DNA of 64,000 nt, taken from Bacteroidota bacterium (lineage in GTDB: Bacteria > Bacteroidota > Bacteroidia > Bacteroidales > B39-G9). Positions within the stretch are counted from its first letter, which is position 1. Every line of letters begins with the position of its first letter. The stretch is taken from NCBI GenBank assembly GCA_015222055.1, contig JADFUR010000004.1:53551-117550 (forward strand), given 5' to 3'. Below the pieces are notes generated by a model. The model ran no database searches. It saw nothing but the letters and a program-made list of their open reading frames with translations, and was not told the origin of the DNA. The translations under genes and the position numbers were made by a program. Below, piece by piece: positions 27,278 through 37,306 of the stretch.

Positions 27278-29116
27278 ATGGATACTAAATCAAACGTTGA
27301 TGAAATCCAAGACGTTGTAATACGTTTTTCAGGAGATTCAGGTGACGGAATGCAATTAACAGGTTCTTTATTTTCGGACACTGCTGTTTTTAGTGGAAAT
27401 GACATTGTTACTTTCCCTGATTATCCAGCAGAAATTAGAGCTCCCCAAGGAACCGTTGGGGGAGTTTCAGGTTTTCAAGTACATGTCGGTAGTTCGAAGG
27501 TTCTTACCGCGGGCGATTTTGCTGATGTGCTAGTAGCTATGAACCCGGCAGCTCTTAAAGCAAATGCAAAATGGGTTAAATCTGGAGGTACAATTATTTT
27601 TGATAAAACTAGTTTTACCGAGAAAAATTTGCAAAAAGCTGGATATATTAAAGATCCTATTAAAGAAGATAAATTAGAGGATTTTAAAATTATTGAAGCC
27701 CCAATTTCAGAATTTACAAAAAACACATTAGAAAATTCTGACTTGGATAACAAGAGTATTTTACGTTGTAAAAATATGTTTGCTCTTGGTATTGTTTGTT
27801 GGTTATATAATAAAAAACTTGATGTAGCCGAAGAGTTTCTTCAAAATAAGTTTAAAAAGAAACCGCAAATTGTAGATGCAAATAAAAGAGTTTTGGAAGC
27901 AGGACTTAATTATGCGGAAACTATTCAAGCTGTAGAAAGACATATTATAGCTCCTGCTAAAATTGAAAAAGGTACTTACCGAAATATTAATGGGAACCTT
28001 GCAACTTCGTGGGGTTTTTTAGCAGCATCAGAAAAATCAAATTTAGAATTATTTATTGGTTCATATCCCATTACTCCAGCAACAGATATTTTACAAGATC
28101 TAGCACTGAGAAAAGATTTGGGTGTAAAATCATTTCAAGCAGAAGATGAATTAGCCGCTGTTTGCTCTACAATTGGTGCAAGTTTTGCTGGTGATTTAGC
28201 TATTACATCTACTTCAGGCCCTGGTTTAGCTTTAAAAACAGAAGGTATTGGTTTAGCTGTTATGTCTGAGCTACCTATTGTTATTATTGATGTTCAGCGT
28301 GGAGGACCTTCAACTGGTTTACCTACAAAAACAGAACAAGCTGATTTATTTCAGGCACTTTACGGTAGAAACGGAGAGAGTCCTGTAGTTGTTATTGCTG
28401 CAAGCACTCCTTCAAACTGCTTTAATTTTGCTTTTGAAGCTTCAAAAATTGCTTTAGAGCATATGACTCCTGTTATTTTATTGACAGATGGTTATCTTGC
28501 CCATGGAACTGAACCTTGGAAGATACCAAGCATGAAAGATTTTCCTGAAATTCATCCTCCTATTGCCAAAGAAGGTGAAGAATATATTCCTTATAAAAGA
28601 GACGAGAAAACTTTAGTTAGAAAATGGGCAATTCCTGGAACTAAAGGCTTAGAACATACTCTTGGTGGATTAGAAAAAGATGAAACCGGAAGCATTTCTT
28701 ACGATCCAGAAAACCACGAAGTAATGTGTAAGTTGAGAGAGGAGAAAGTTAAAAGGGTTGAAAATTATATTCCTGAATTGAAAATAGAAGGAAATAAAGA
28801 TGCAGATATATTATTAGTTGGTTGGGGAGGTACTTATGGACAATTAGCTACTGCAACTAATGAAATAAATAAGGAAGGTAAAAAAGTTGCTTTAGCACAT
28901 TTCAATTATATTAATCCATTGCCTAAAAATACTGCTGAAGTGCTTAGTAAATTTAAGAAAATTATTGTATGTGAATTAAATATGGGACAATTCGTTAATT
29001 ATTTAAGAATTAAATTCCCTGAGTTTAAATATGACCAATATAATAAAATTCAAGGTTTACCTTTTACTGTGGTTGAATTGAAAGATAATGTTTATAAAAT
29101 ATTGGAGGATAAATAA
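27278..29116 (+). CDS. korA: 2-oxoacid:ferredoxin oxidoreductase, fused gamma-alpha subunit (KorA)
   Basis: 612 aa. The N-terminal about 190 residues are the gamma (catalytic-interface) domain: RFSGDSGDGMQLTGSLFSDTAVFSGNDIVTFPDYPAEIRAPQGTVGGVSGFQVH. The rest is the alpha subunit: GNLATSWGFLAASEKSNLELFIGSYPITPATDIL, STSGPGLALKTEGIGLAVMSELPIVIIDVQRGGPSTGLPTKTEQADL. It oxidises a 2-oxoacid, most likely 2-oxoglutarate by similarity, to the acyl-CoA with reduction of ferredoxin, or runs in reverse. It makes an anaerobic link to the ferredoxin pool also used by the HydABC complex. Partner korB follows immediately. Confidence 0.9.
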   Translation: MDTKSNVDEIQDVVIRFSGDSGDGMQLTGSLFSDTAVFSGNDIVTFPDYPAEIRAPQGTVGGVSGFQVHVGSSKVLTAGDFADVLVAMNPAALKANAKWVKSGGTIIFDKTSFTEKNLQKAGYIKDPIKEDKLEDFKIIEAPISEFTKNTLENSDLDNKSILRCKNMFALGIVCWLYNKKLDVAEEFLQNKFKKKPQIVDANKRVLEAGLNYAETIQAVERHIIAPAKIEKGTYRNINGNLATSWGFLAASEKSNLELFIGSYPITPATDILQDLALRKDLGVKSFQAEDELAAVCSTIGASFAGDLAITSTSGPGLALKTEGIGLAVMSELPIVIIDVQRGGPSTGLPTKTEQADLFQALYGRNGESPVVVIAASTPSNCFNFAFEASKIALEHMTPVILLTDGYLAHGTEPWKIPSMKDFPEIHPPIAKEGEEYIPYKRDEKTLVRKWAIPGTKGLEHTLGGLEKDETGSISYDPENHEVMCKLREEKVKRVENYIPELKIEGNKDADILLVGWGGTYGQLATATNEINKEGKKVALAHFNYINPLPKNTAEVLSKFKKIIVCELNMGQFVNYLRIKFPEFKYDQYNKIQGLPFTVVELKDNVYKILEDK

Positions 29117-29117
29117 A

Positions 29118-30134
29118 ATGGCTGACGAACAAAATAAATTAACTTTTAAAGATTTTAAGAGTAAAGGTGAAGTTAAGTGGTGTCCTGGATGTGGTGACCA
29201 TGCAATATTAGCATCCGTTCAAAAAGCTATGGCTGACATGAATTATGTACATGAAAAATATGTTACTATTTCAGGTATTGGATGTTCATCAAGATTCCCT
29301 TTTTATGTGAATACTTACGGTTTTCACACAATTCACGGAAGAGCAGGAGCTATAGCATCAGGAGCTAAAGTGGCAAACCCAAGATTGAGTGTTTGGCAAA
29401 TTACTGGTGATGGTGATTCTCTTGCTATTGGTGGAAACCATTTTATTCATGAGATTAGACGTAATATGGATATAACTATTATTATGTTTAATAATCAAAT
29501 TTATGGTTTGACAAAAGGTCAGTATTCTCCAACTTCTCCAAAAGGGAAAATTTCTGTTACATCTCCTTTTGGTACAGTTGAAAGACCATTTCAAGCCGGA
29601 GCATTAGTTATTGGTGCTCGTGGAACGTTTTTTGCACGCTCAATGGATAATAAAATAAATCTTACGGCTGAAGTGCTCGAAGTTGCTGCTAAACATGATG
29701 GTGCTTCTGTAGTTGAAGTATTGCAGAACTGCGTTATTTATAATAATGGAGCTCACCGTTATTTTTCTGACAAAGAGTTTAAAGAAGAACGTCAGATAAT
29801 TCTTCATGATGGAGAACCTATGATATTTGGTAAAGAAAAAGATAAAGGTTTAATTTTGGAAGATGGCAAACTAAAAGTTGTTAAGTTAGGTGAAAATGGC
29901 ATAAGCATTGACGATATTTTAGTTCATAATTCAGGCGTTGAATATTCAGGTATTCACCTTATGCTTGCTACTATGGAACCTCCTTTTCCTATTGCTCTTG
30001 GTGTTATTCGTAATGTTGATGAGCCTACCTACGCTAATGAACTTGCTCAACAAATTAAAGATGTGCAAGCTGAAAGTAAAATCAAATGTGTTGATGATTT
30101 ATTGCTTAGCGGTAAAACATGGGAAGTGAAATAG
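29118..30134 (+). CDS. korB: 2-oxoacid:ferredoxin oxidoreductase beta subunit (KorB)
   Basis: About 338 aa. Contains the TPP/Fe-S region WCPGCGDHAILASVQKAM, the TPP-binding GDGDSLAIGGNHFIHEIRRNMDITIIMFNNQIYGLTKGQYSPTSP, and the core of KorB/PorB. I chose ATG 29118: it has GGAGG 10 bases upstream, inside the end of korA, and the stop of korA overlaps this leader, so the two are translationally close. A longer frame would overlap korA. Confidence 0.93.
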   Translation: MADEQNKLTFKDFKSKGEVKWCPGCGDHAILASVQKAMADMNYVHEKYVTISGIGCSSRFPFYVNTYGFHTIHGRAGAIASGAKVANPRLSVWQITGDGDSLAIGGNHFIHEIRRNMDITIIMFNNQIYGLTKGQYSPTSPKGKISVTSPFGTVERPFQAGALVIGARGTFFARSMDNKINLTAEVLEVAAKHDGASVVEVLQNCVIYNNGAHRYFSDKEFKEERQIILHDGEPMIFGKEKDKGLILEDGKLKVVKLGENGISIDDILVHNSGVEYSGIHLMLATMEPPFPIALGVIRNVDEPTYANELAQQIKDVQAESKIKCVDDLLLSGKTWEVK

Positions 30135-30160
30135 TTTTAAATTTTTTATTATAAATTTAA

Positions 30161-30198
30161 AAAAAAGGAGAAAATTAATATTTTCTCCTTTTTTTTGT
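30161..30198 (+). terminator. Intrinsic terminator of korAB
   Basis: AAAAAAGGAGAAAA (30161-30174) pairs with TTTTCTCCTTTTTT (30181-30194) across a 6-nt loop. It precedes the convergent peptidase gene and may also work on the opposite strand. Confidence 0.85.
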
Positions 30199-30222
30199 GA
30201 ATAGTCAGTATTACATTTAATT

Positions 30223-31554
30223 TTATTTACTATCGCAAACAAATTCAATCATTTTAGAAATTGCTTCTTGACAAACAGGACATAATTCTGACTGATTTGA
30301 TTTCATCCTACAATTTTGATAAGGACTGTAAACACCTTTATCAACGTATCCGCCACCTTCAAATATTCCAATTTTATTTTCATATTTTTTTGTTCTTGGA
30401 GTAGGAACAGGCGTTTTTGTGTCAAGCATATTTTTCCATTTATTTTCGAAGTTAACCATGGTAGTGATATTTGGCTCCCAAGGTTCTACTTTTAGATTGT
30501 AAAAATTTTCGTAAGCTACATCAGAGGTGTAATATTCATCGGCTAAACCGGCAAAACCATGTCCAAATTCGTGAATGCAAACAGAAGGTGTAAGCACGTT
30601 ATTTGATGAGCAAGCTGTGTAGTGATTGTAAAAACCACCTCCACCATATTTTGTGGTGTTTATTAGTATGTAAATTTGATCGTAAGGTACATTCGCAGCA
30701 ACATCTCTAAATGATTTAGTGTCAAATGTTGTTAAATAACGGTCAATATCAAATGTGTAGAAACTTGAATTAATAATTGTGTTTTTATAAATACCTTTAC
30801 CTGGGATGTCTGTTCCTGATTCTTCTGAAGCAGATTCTATTGAATAAATATTAAATTTATTTTTGTATTTATTATAAGGAGAGCTTTTAAAAAAATATCC
30901 TGCAATTCTTTTTACGTCATCATTAAATTTTGTCATTTCTTCTTTTGTATAACCCTCGGCAATAAATGCTATATCTACATTAGTAGCAGGATCGCCCGAA
31001 TAAATTATTTTATTTGATTTATAAAATTTAGGCTTTTCTTTATTGATGAAATAATTTTTAGGATTAATAAATAATTCAAATATTTTATTGAATTTACCAT
31101 CTGCATATGCTCTTTTATCAATTTCAAAACGAACAGTTTTTTTTGGATATGGAAAAATCGATGTTTGGGAAAAACTACGTTTTAACTTTTTTGCCTCAGC
31201 TGTTGACTGCCATTCTTGAAAGAGAGTGCAAAACCCATAGGAGTAAATTAATTTGTTTGAAACAGAATCAATCACTTTAATTCTATATGTGCCATAATTA
31301 AATTTATCGATTAAATTTTTTTTTGGACCTCCCCAAAAAGGTTCTTGAATTAATTTATTTAATGATACTGTTTCTTCTTTAGCATCACCTGAAAGTAAAT
31401 AATCAATTCGCAAAGACTTTGAAATAAAATAGTCATCAAAATTTATTATTGATGGGTCAGTCTGCTTTGTTGATTCTTCGTCATCGTTATTTTCAATGAT
31501 AAAACCGGAAATAATTATTAATATTAATGGAATAAGTAGAAGAAATTTTTTCAT
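30223..31554 (-). CDS. Secreted M64 (IgA peptidase-type) metallopeptidase
   Basis: 443 aa. A lipoprotein-like or standard N-terminal hydrophobic signal (MKKFLLLIPLILIIISGF) is followed by an N-terminal beta domain, then the M64 catalytic domain. The zinc site is HEFGHGFAGLADEY, with two His and a downstream Asp/Glu region. The conserved SGDPATNVDIAFIAEGYTKEEM segment precedes it. Two Cys pairs near the C-terminus (NCRMKSNQSELCPVC) may form disulfides or bind metal. M64 peptidases of Bacteroidetes are exported; the target is unknown. Next gene upstream is 131 bases away. Confidence 0.87.
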   Translation of the reverse strand: MKKFLLLIPLILIIISGFIIENNDDEESTKQTDPSIINFDDYFISKSLRIDYLLSGDAKEETVSLNKLIQEPFWGGPKKNLIDKFNYGTYRIKVIDSVSNKLIYSYGFCTLFQEWQSTAEAKKLKRSFSQTSIFPYPKKTVRFEIDKRAYADGKFNKIFELFINPKNYFINKEKPKFYKSNKIIYSGDPATNVDIAFIAEGYTKEEMTKFNDDVKRIAGYFFKSSPYNKYKNKFNIYSIESASEESGTDIPGKGIYKNTIINSSFYTFDIDRYLTTFDTKSFRDVAANVPYDQIYILINTTKYGGGGFYNHYTACSSNNVLTPSVCIHEFGHGFAGLADEYYTSDVAYENFYNLKVEPWEPNITTMVNFENKWKNMLDTKTPVPTPRTKKYENKIGIFEGGGYVDKGVYSPYQNCRMKSNQSELCPVCQEAISKMIEFVCDSK

Positions 31555-31685
31555 GATTTATATATTTAATTTGATATTAATAATGTTTCTATTATCTGCT
31601 TTTTCGGTTATTAAATACGAAAGAATTATCAAAATATTTTTTTCATATTCAGATAGTTTAAGTTTTTTAATATTGATTCGGGAAT

Positions 31686-33470
31686 TTACAAACTTTTTGT
31701 TTTTTCTTTAAGCCAATCTTTTTCTTCAATATTTAAAAATGGAGATATTTTTTCAAACACTTTTTTATGGTAATCATTGAGCCAGTTAAGTTCATCATTG
31801 GTAAGTAAATCAACATTAATTAATGAATTATCAATATAACAAAGTGATACTGTGTTAAACTTCATGAATTGACCAAATTCTGTGTTTTTGTCTTTTTCGC
31901 ATAGAATTAAGTTTTCGATGCGAATACCATATTCGTTTTCAATGTATATTCCGGGTTCATTAGATGTAAGCATACCTTCTTCAAAATTAGTATCTAATGA
32001 TGAGTTAGCACTTGAGCCTATTGCTTGAGGACCTTCATGAACATTTAAAAAGGATCCAACTCCGTGACCTGTTCCATGACCATAATTTTTGTAATTATCC
32101 CATAAAAATTTTCGAGCTAAAATATCAATTTGATATCCTTTTGTACCGTAGGGAAATTTTAAAGATGCAATGTTTATGTGACCTTTTAATACAAGAGTAA
32201 AATTATTAATCATTTCTTGTGTTGGATTTCCAAGGGATATTGTACGAGTAATATCAGTTGTTCCATCAAGATATTGACCACCGGAATCGATTAAGAAAAT
32301 ACCTTCTTTCATCAGTTCAAAATCTGTTTTTCTTGTTGCTTCGTAATGTACAATTGCTCCGTGTGACTTATAGGCGGCAATAGTTCCAAAACTTAAACCT
32401 ACAAAATTTTTCTGCTGGCTTCTAAAGAATTCTAATTTTTTAGAAGCCGATAATTCAGTAATTGTTTCTTGTAAGACGTTGTTTTCTAACCAATAATAGA
32501 ATTTACTTAAAGCAACACCATCTCTCACCATTACGTTTTTAAGATTTTTAACTTTGGTAGCATTCTTTGTTGCTTTAAGAGTAGTTGTGATATTAATATC
32601 TTCAATAATTTTACAAGATGAAGGAATTGAATTGAAAATACAGCTATTTGTTTTTGAAGGATCGATTAAAATGTTTTGTGCTTTGCAGAATTTTTTAATG
32701 CTTTCATTAATACTATTGTATGGTAGGATAGTTATATTATCTTCTTTAAAAAGATTTTTTATATTATCGTGTAAATCTTTATCTAGAAATAAATATGAAT
32801 TATTTAAAGTAATTAATGCATAACTTATTACAACCGGATTATATTTAATATCGTTGCCTCTAATATTAAAAAGCCAAGCGATATCGTCAAGTGAAGAAAT
32901 AATATAAGAAGACACATTTTTTGTAATCATAATTTTTTTTAATTCAGAAATTTTTTCAACATATGTGTGGCCTGCAAATTTTAAATCTTGAATAAAAATA
33001 TTGTTTTTAGGTTTTGATGGTCTGTTTTCCCATAAAGGTTTAATAAAATCGTGATTAGATTCAACCGTAATGTTTTTGACTGATAATGTTGATTTGATCA
33101 TTTTTGCAAGACTCACGGAAATTAAATTTCCGTCGAACCCTATTTTTGCATTTTCCTTCAAATTATTTTTTAGCCACTCAATATAGGATGGGAAATGAGG
33201 TATTTTCATTTTAAAAAGCTGAATTCCCGAACCTTTGAGCTGTTGTTCAGCTTGAATAAAATATCTAGAATCTGTCCATAATCCGGCAATATTTTTGCTT
33301 ATTACAATAGTTCCTGCTGAGCCTGTAAAACCTGAAACCCATTCACGAGCTTTCCAATGATTTGCAACATATTCACTTTGATGGGGATCAGAACTTGGTA
33401 TAATATAGGCGTCTAAGTCATTGTTTTTCAGAAGTTCTTGTATTTTTTTTACAATTTCTTTTGGGTTCAT
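31686..33470 (-). CDS. Xaa-Pro aminopeptidase, M24 family
   Basis: 594 aa, the long three-domain aminopeptidase P form. Two creatinase-like N-terminal domains (about 1-130 and 150-300) precede the pita-bread domain. Metal ligands are visible: LIDSGGQYLDGTTDITRT (two Asp), GHGTGHGVGSFLNVHEGP (His), TSNEPGIYIENEYGIRIENLI (Glu pair), and GAIVHYE. It removes N-terminal residues preceding proline, probably in the cytosol because no signal peptide is seen. Confidence 0.92.
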   Translation of the reverse strand: MNPKEIVKKIQELLKNNDLDAYIIPSSDPHQSEYVANHWKAREWVSGFTGSAGTIVISKNIAGLWTDSRYFIQAEQQLKGSGIQLFKMKIPHFPSYIEWLKNNLKENAKIGFDGNLISVSLAKMIKSTLSVKNITVESNHDFIKPLWENRPSKPKNNIFIQDLKFAGHTYVEKISELKKIMITKNVSSYIISSLDDIAWLFNIRGNDIKYNPVVISYALITLNNSYLFLDKDLHDNIKNLFKEDNITILPYNSINESIKKFCKAQNILIDPSKTNSCIFNSIPSSCKIIEDINITTTLKATKNATKVKNLKNVMVRDGVALSKFYYWLENNVLQETITELSASKKLEFFRSQQKNFVGLSFGTIAAYKSHGAIVHYEATRKTDFELMKEGIFLIDSGGQYLDGTTDITRTISLGNPTQEMINNFTLVLKGHINIASLKFPYGTKGYQIDILARKFLWDNYKNYGHGTGHGVGSFLNVHEGPQAIGSSANSSLDTNFEEGMLTSNEPGIYIENEYGIRIENLILCEKDKNTEFGQFMKFNTVSLCYIDNSLINVDLLTNDELNWLNDYHKKVFEKISPFLNIEEKDWLKEKTKSL

Positions 33471-33606
33471 ATGGAATTCGATTTTTATTTAGAGCTAAAT
33501 TAAATAAAATTATTGATTCTAAATACTTTTGATAAAATTTTCGTCAAATAGTACTTAACGTTTATCAAAAAAATAGAGAATATTTTATTTCGTACTTATC
33601 TTATAA

Positions 33607-35820
33607 TCAATTATTTTTAACAAATATTTTTCCTTTACCTTCAGCTAAGAACTTACCAATATAAGATGCTTTTATCATTCCTGATAAATGTAATTTATTA
33701 ATAATTTCGTCTTTATATTCAAAAGGTAATGAAATTAACAAACCTCCTGATGTTTGCGCATCACAAAGAATAGCTTTTTTTGTTTCGGTTATTTCATTAG
33801 ACCAAACTACATAATCTTTAACATATTCCAGATTATTGCGAGAACCTCCGGGAATTACGTTAGAGACTGCAAAATCCCAAGCATTTTTTAATAGAGGAAC
33901 ATTATTGAATAATATTTCTGCATCAATCTTGCTTGATTTTGTCATTTCGGACAAATGCCCCAGAAGTCCAAATCCTGTAACATCAGTACAAGAATTTACA
34001 GGGAATTCTTCCATTACTTCAGCCGCATATTTGTTTAATTGGCTCATTGTGTCAATTGCTTCCTTTTTTGTTTCTTGGTCAGCTAATCCACGTTTTGTTG
34101 CATTACTAATAATTCCTGTACCAATAGGTTTTGTAAGTATTATTGCATCACCTGATTTTGCATTTGCATTTGTAAGTATTTTATCAATATCAATAATCCC
34201 TGTAACTGTCATTCCATATTTTGGTTCAATATCATCAACGCTATGACCTCCAACGATAGAGATGCCAGCTTCTTCGGCTTTATCTTGAGCTCCTCTAAGA
34301 ATTTCTTCGAGAACACTCATTGGTAATCTGCTTGATGGAAACCCAACAATGTTTAGGGCAAACAATGGTTTTGCTCCCATTGCATAAATGTCACTAATAG
34401 AATTTGCTGCAGAAATTGCTCCAAAAGAATAAGGGTCGTCAACAATAGGAGAAAAGAAATCTACTGTTTGAACAATGGCTCTTTCATTATCAATTTTGTA
34501 TATTGCAGCATCGTCTGTAGTGTCTGTTCCAACTAATATATTTGGGTTTGTGATAACAGGTAAATTTTTAAGAATTTTTTCTAATTCTTTAGGGCGTAAT
34601 TTGCAAGCACAACCCATGCCCTGAGTGTAATGAGTAAGTTTTATTTCTTTATCTTCAATATTTCTTTCAGTATTATTTTCAGTAGGGTTTAGTCTTTTTA
34701 CGGCTTTTGTTATTATTTCTATTGCTTTATCGACGTCACTCGATTGTAAATTTTTTCCGGTTGAAAAGCGAATTGTTCCCATTGCATATTTTATGGGAAT
34801 AATCATTGCCTGTAGAGTAGAAGAGACCGCAATATCATCGGTATGACAAGCTGCTCCGGCTGAAGCTGCTATTTCATCTGAGATTTCAGATAAAAGTGTG
34901 TTTGCTTCAATATTTGGGAAACTAACACTAAGAGTGTTTGGTAAACGTTTTGTTGGATGACCGTTGAGTTTAATATTTTCAAAATTATTTTTCAATTCTT
35001 TAAATAATTTGTCTCGCAGAGTTTTCATGTGTGAAAAATTATTTTCGAAATCACGTTTAGCAATTTCCGAAGCTTTCCCAATACCAACAATTTCGAGAAC
35101 ATTTTCAGTTCCTGCACGCAGGTTTTGTTCATGATTAGCTCCGTGAATCAATTTTTCTAGTTTTACTCCTTCTTTAATATAAAGTACTCCAATTCCTTTT
35201 GGTGCATAAAATTTATGACCTGCAACAGACATTAAGTCAACCCCCATTTGTTGAACATCAGTTTGAATTTTTCCAATTGATTGTGCAGCATCGGTATGAA
35301 AAATAATATTGTTTTGTTTTGCAAGAACAGCAATTTCAGAAATAGGTTGAATAGTACCTACTTCATTGTTAGCATGCATAACAGATATTAGAATTGTTTT
35401 AGAAGTTATTGCTTTTTTAATTTCGTTAACATTAACAAGACCATATTCGTCAACCGGAACATAAGTAACATCAAAATCATTTTTTTCAAGATATTTACAT
35501 ACCTCTATAACAGCAGGATGTTCAATTTGACTTGTAATAATGTGATTTCCTCTATGTTTATTGGCAAAAGCAACGCCTTTTATTGCGTAGTTGTTTGATT
35601 CTGTACCTCCACTTGTAAAAATAATTTCAGAGCTATTGCAGTTGATAAGCTCAGCAACTTGTTTTCGGGCATTTTCAACGGCTATTTTTGTTTTAATACC
35701 GTAAGAGTGTGAGCTTGAGGGGTTGCCAAAATAGTCAGCTAAAAAAGGCTTCATTGCATTGGCAACTTCAGGGTCTATAGGCGTGGTAGCATTGTAATCT
35801 AAGTAAATAGGAATTGTCAT
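33607..35820 (-). CDS. Fused cysteine desulfurase and selenide, water dikinase (NifS-SelD)
   Basis: 737 aa in one frame with no stop. Residues 1-375 are a class V aminotransferase/NifS domain: YLDYNATTPIDP, the PLP Lys203 in SVAGHKFYAPKGIG, and the catalytic Cys325 in ASAGAACHTDD. A linker of about 20 residues leads to SelD (from about 393): QGMGCACKLRP with Cys404, Cys406 and Lys407 matching the catalytic Cys/Cys/Lys of E. coli SelD; then TDTTDDAAIYKI, GAISAANSISDIYAMGAKPLFALNIVG and GGHSVDDIEPKYGMTVTG. The NifS half would release selenium from selenocysteine (or sulfur from cysteine) and SelD would make selenophosphate. The fusion suggests selenium channelling. It is last in a long - strand run, 28 bases after the PP2C/LysM gene. 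Confidence 0.9.
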   Translation of the reverse strand: MTIPIYLDYNATTPIDPEVANAMKPFLADYFGNPSSSHSYGIKTKIAVENARKQVAELINCNSSEIIFTSGGTESNNYAIKGVAFANKHRGNHIITSQIEHPAVIEVCKYLEKNDFDVTYVPVDEYGLVNVNEIKKAITSKTILISVMHANNEVGTIQPISEIAVLAKQNNIIFHTDAAQSIGKIQTDVQQMGVDLMSVAGHKFYAPKGIGVLYIKEGVKLEKLIHGANHEQNLRAGTENVLEIVGIGKASEIAKRDFENNFSHMKTLRDKLFKELKNNFENIKLNGHPTKRLPNTLSVSFPNIEANTLLSEISDEIAASAGAACHTDDIAVSSTLQAMIIPIKYAMGTIRFSTGKNLQSSDVDKAIEIITKAVKRLNPTENNTERNIEDKEIKLTHYTQGMGCACKLRPKELEKILKNLPVITNPNILVGTDTTDDAAIYKIDNERAIVQTVDFFSPIVDDPYSFGAISAANSISDIYAMGAKPLFALNIVGFPSSRLPMSVLEEILRGAQDKAEEAGISIVGGHSVDDIEPKYGMTVTGIIDIDKILTNANAKSGDAIILTKPIGTGIISNATKRGLADQETKKEAIDTMSQLNKYAAEVMEEFPVNSCTDVTGFGLLGHLSEMTKSSKIDAEILFNNVPLLKNAWDFAVSNVIPGGSRNNLEYVKDYVVWSNEITETKKAILCDAQTSGGLLISLPFEYKDEIINKLHLSGMIKASYIGKFLAEGKGKIFVKNN

Positions 35821-35848
35821 GTTTTCTTTAGTAAATTATTGTTTATTA

Positions 35849-37213
35849 TTAGTTTAGAGGGATATATAGTTTCATCCCAACTTTTAATGCTTTATTATTT
35901 TTTAATTTATTTGCTTTTATAATTAAGCTTTGTTTAATATTATATTTTTCTGAAATAAGAGATAATGTTTCTCCATTTTTTATTGTATGAACATTTGTTA
36001 AAGGAATAATTATTTTTTGGAGAGCTCTTAGATGTATTGCTTTTATTGAATTTACTTCTTCTAATTTATTTATAGTAAGATTAAAACGTAAGCCTAGTCT
36101 GTAAAAATTATCACCTTTTTGTAGGGTGTAAATTAATTTATATGCTTTAATTTTTTTTTTAGTTTTGCTATTTTTTGTAATAATTTTTTTGTCTAAAATT
36201 TTAGATTTAACAATTGAACCTGATGTTTTTTGTGTATCGTTAATAACATTTGATGCTAATTGTTTTTCATGATTTTTTTCGTTTTTTAACATCGAAGTTA
36301 TTTTCGATTCGTTTTTGCTTGAAAAGAAATTATTATAAATTAAAAATCCCCCTAAAATTATAGCAATAGTTATAATTATTCCAAGAATATATTTTTTAGG
36401 TGATTTTTTAGAATATTTATTATTGTCATCTAATTCTATGTGTTGCTGTGAAGAACTATCGAAAAAACGAATTAACTGAACAGTAATATTATCATTACCT
36501 CCATTTTCATTAGCTTGATTAATGAGATTAAGTGTTTTGTGTTTAACCGAAGAGTTTCTATCTTTTATTATGTTTAAAATGCCTTGGTCATTAATCATAT
36601 TTGTAAGTCCATCAGTACATAATAAAAGCAAATCTTCATTTTCAATTTTGATAGCTTTTTTACAAATACCAAATTTTATTTCTTTTTTAAGTCCTAATAA
36701 GTTGAAGAATTTGTCTTTATCGGGATGCTCTTTTGCTTCGTTTTCGTTAATTTTTCCATTATCAATAAGATTTTGAACAATAGTATGGTCTTTTGTCAGA
36801 CCTTGTAAACTGTTGTTTCTAAATATGTATAATCTGCTATTGCCAACGTAGGCATAATAAATTTTATCTTTTATAAATATAACGACAACAATTGTTGTCC
36901 CCATACTAATATATTTATTGCTTTTTTGAGCTTGTTTATATATTTCGTAATTAGCAAAAATAATGGCGTTAGTTAAGGCTTTAATAATATCAATATAATT
37001 CTTATTCACAAAGTATTGCTTTATGCTATTTACTGCAATTTTTGATGCAATAGCAGCTCCGCCTTCGTCACCGTCAATCCCGTTACATATAACAAAACCA
37101 TGACCATCATTTATTTTAAAGTCGATAAAAGCGTCTTTATTATGTTCTTTTAATTTTCCGGTATCTGATAAGCTACCAAATTCATAGTATATTTTATTCT
37201 TATTAAGCGTCAT
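35849..37213 (-). CDS. PP2C-type phosphatase with transmembrane segment and two LysM domains
   Basis: 454 aa. Residues 8-250 form a PPM/PP2C domain, with NKDAF (Asp27), YISMGTTIV, LCTDGL (Asp201) and GGNDNIT (Asp241). The second metal motif is NGIDG (Asn44 in place of the usual Asp of DGxGG), and the GDSR motif is GNSR (Asn125). One membrane helix (KKYILGIIITIAIILGGFLIY, residues 274-293) follows. Two LysM-type domains fall at about 360-404 and 406-453 (KGDNFYRLGLRFNLTINKLEEVN; NGETLSLISEKYNI). The natural reading is a cytosolic phosphatase tethered to peptidoglycan sensing outside. It lies 93 bases downstream of rex. Confidence 0.85.
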   Translation of the reverse strand: MTLNKNKIYYEFGSLSDTGKLKEHNKDAFIDFKINDGHGFVICNGIDGDEGGAAIASKIAVNSIKQYFVNKNYIDIIKALTNAIIFANYEIYKQAQKSNKYISMGTTIVVVIFIKDKIYYAYVGNSRLYIFRNNSLQGLTKDHTIVQNLIDNGKINENEAKEHPDKDKFFNLLGLKKEIKFGICKKAIKIENEDLLLLCTDGLTNMINDQGILNIIKDRNSSVKHKTLNLINQANENGGNDNITVQLIRFFDSSSQQHIELDDNNKYSKKSPKKYILGIIITIAIILGGFLIYNNFFSSKNESKITSMLKNEKNHEKQLASNVINDTQKTSGSIVKSKILDKKIITKNSKTKKKIKAYKLIYTLQKGDNFYRLGLRFNLTINKLEEVNSIKAIHLRALQKIIIPLTNVHTIKNGETLSLISEKYNIKQSLIIKANKLKNNKALKVGMKLYIPLN

Positions 37214-37306
37214 AACGAATTACAAGGTGTTAAAAAATTAAGGTTATAAAATTATATATTTTTTATTCATTAAAAAAATAAGAATATAATTATAAAAGTA
37301 AAGAGA

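Noticed and set aside
33836..34246. 136-codon open frame on the + strand inside the NifS-SelD gene
   Set aside because: Antisense to the SelD domain with well-placed motifs; no start context or family resemblance.
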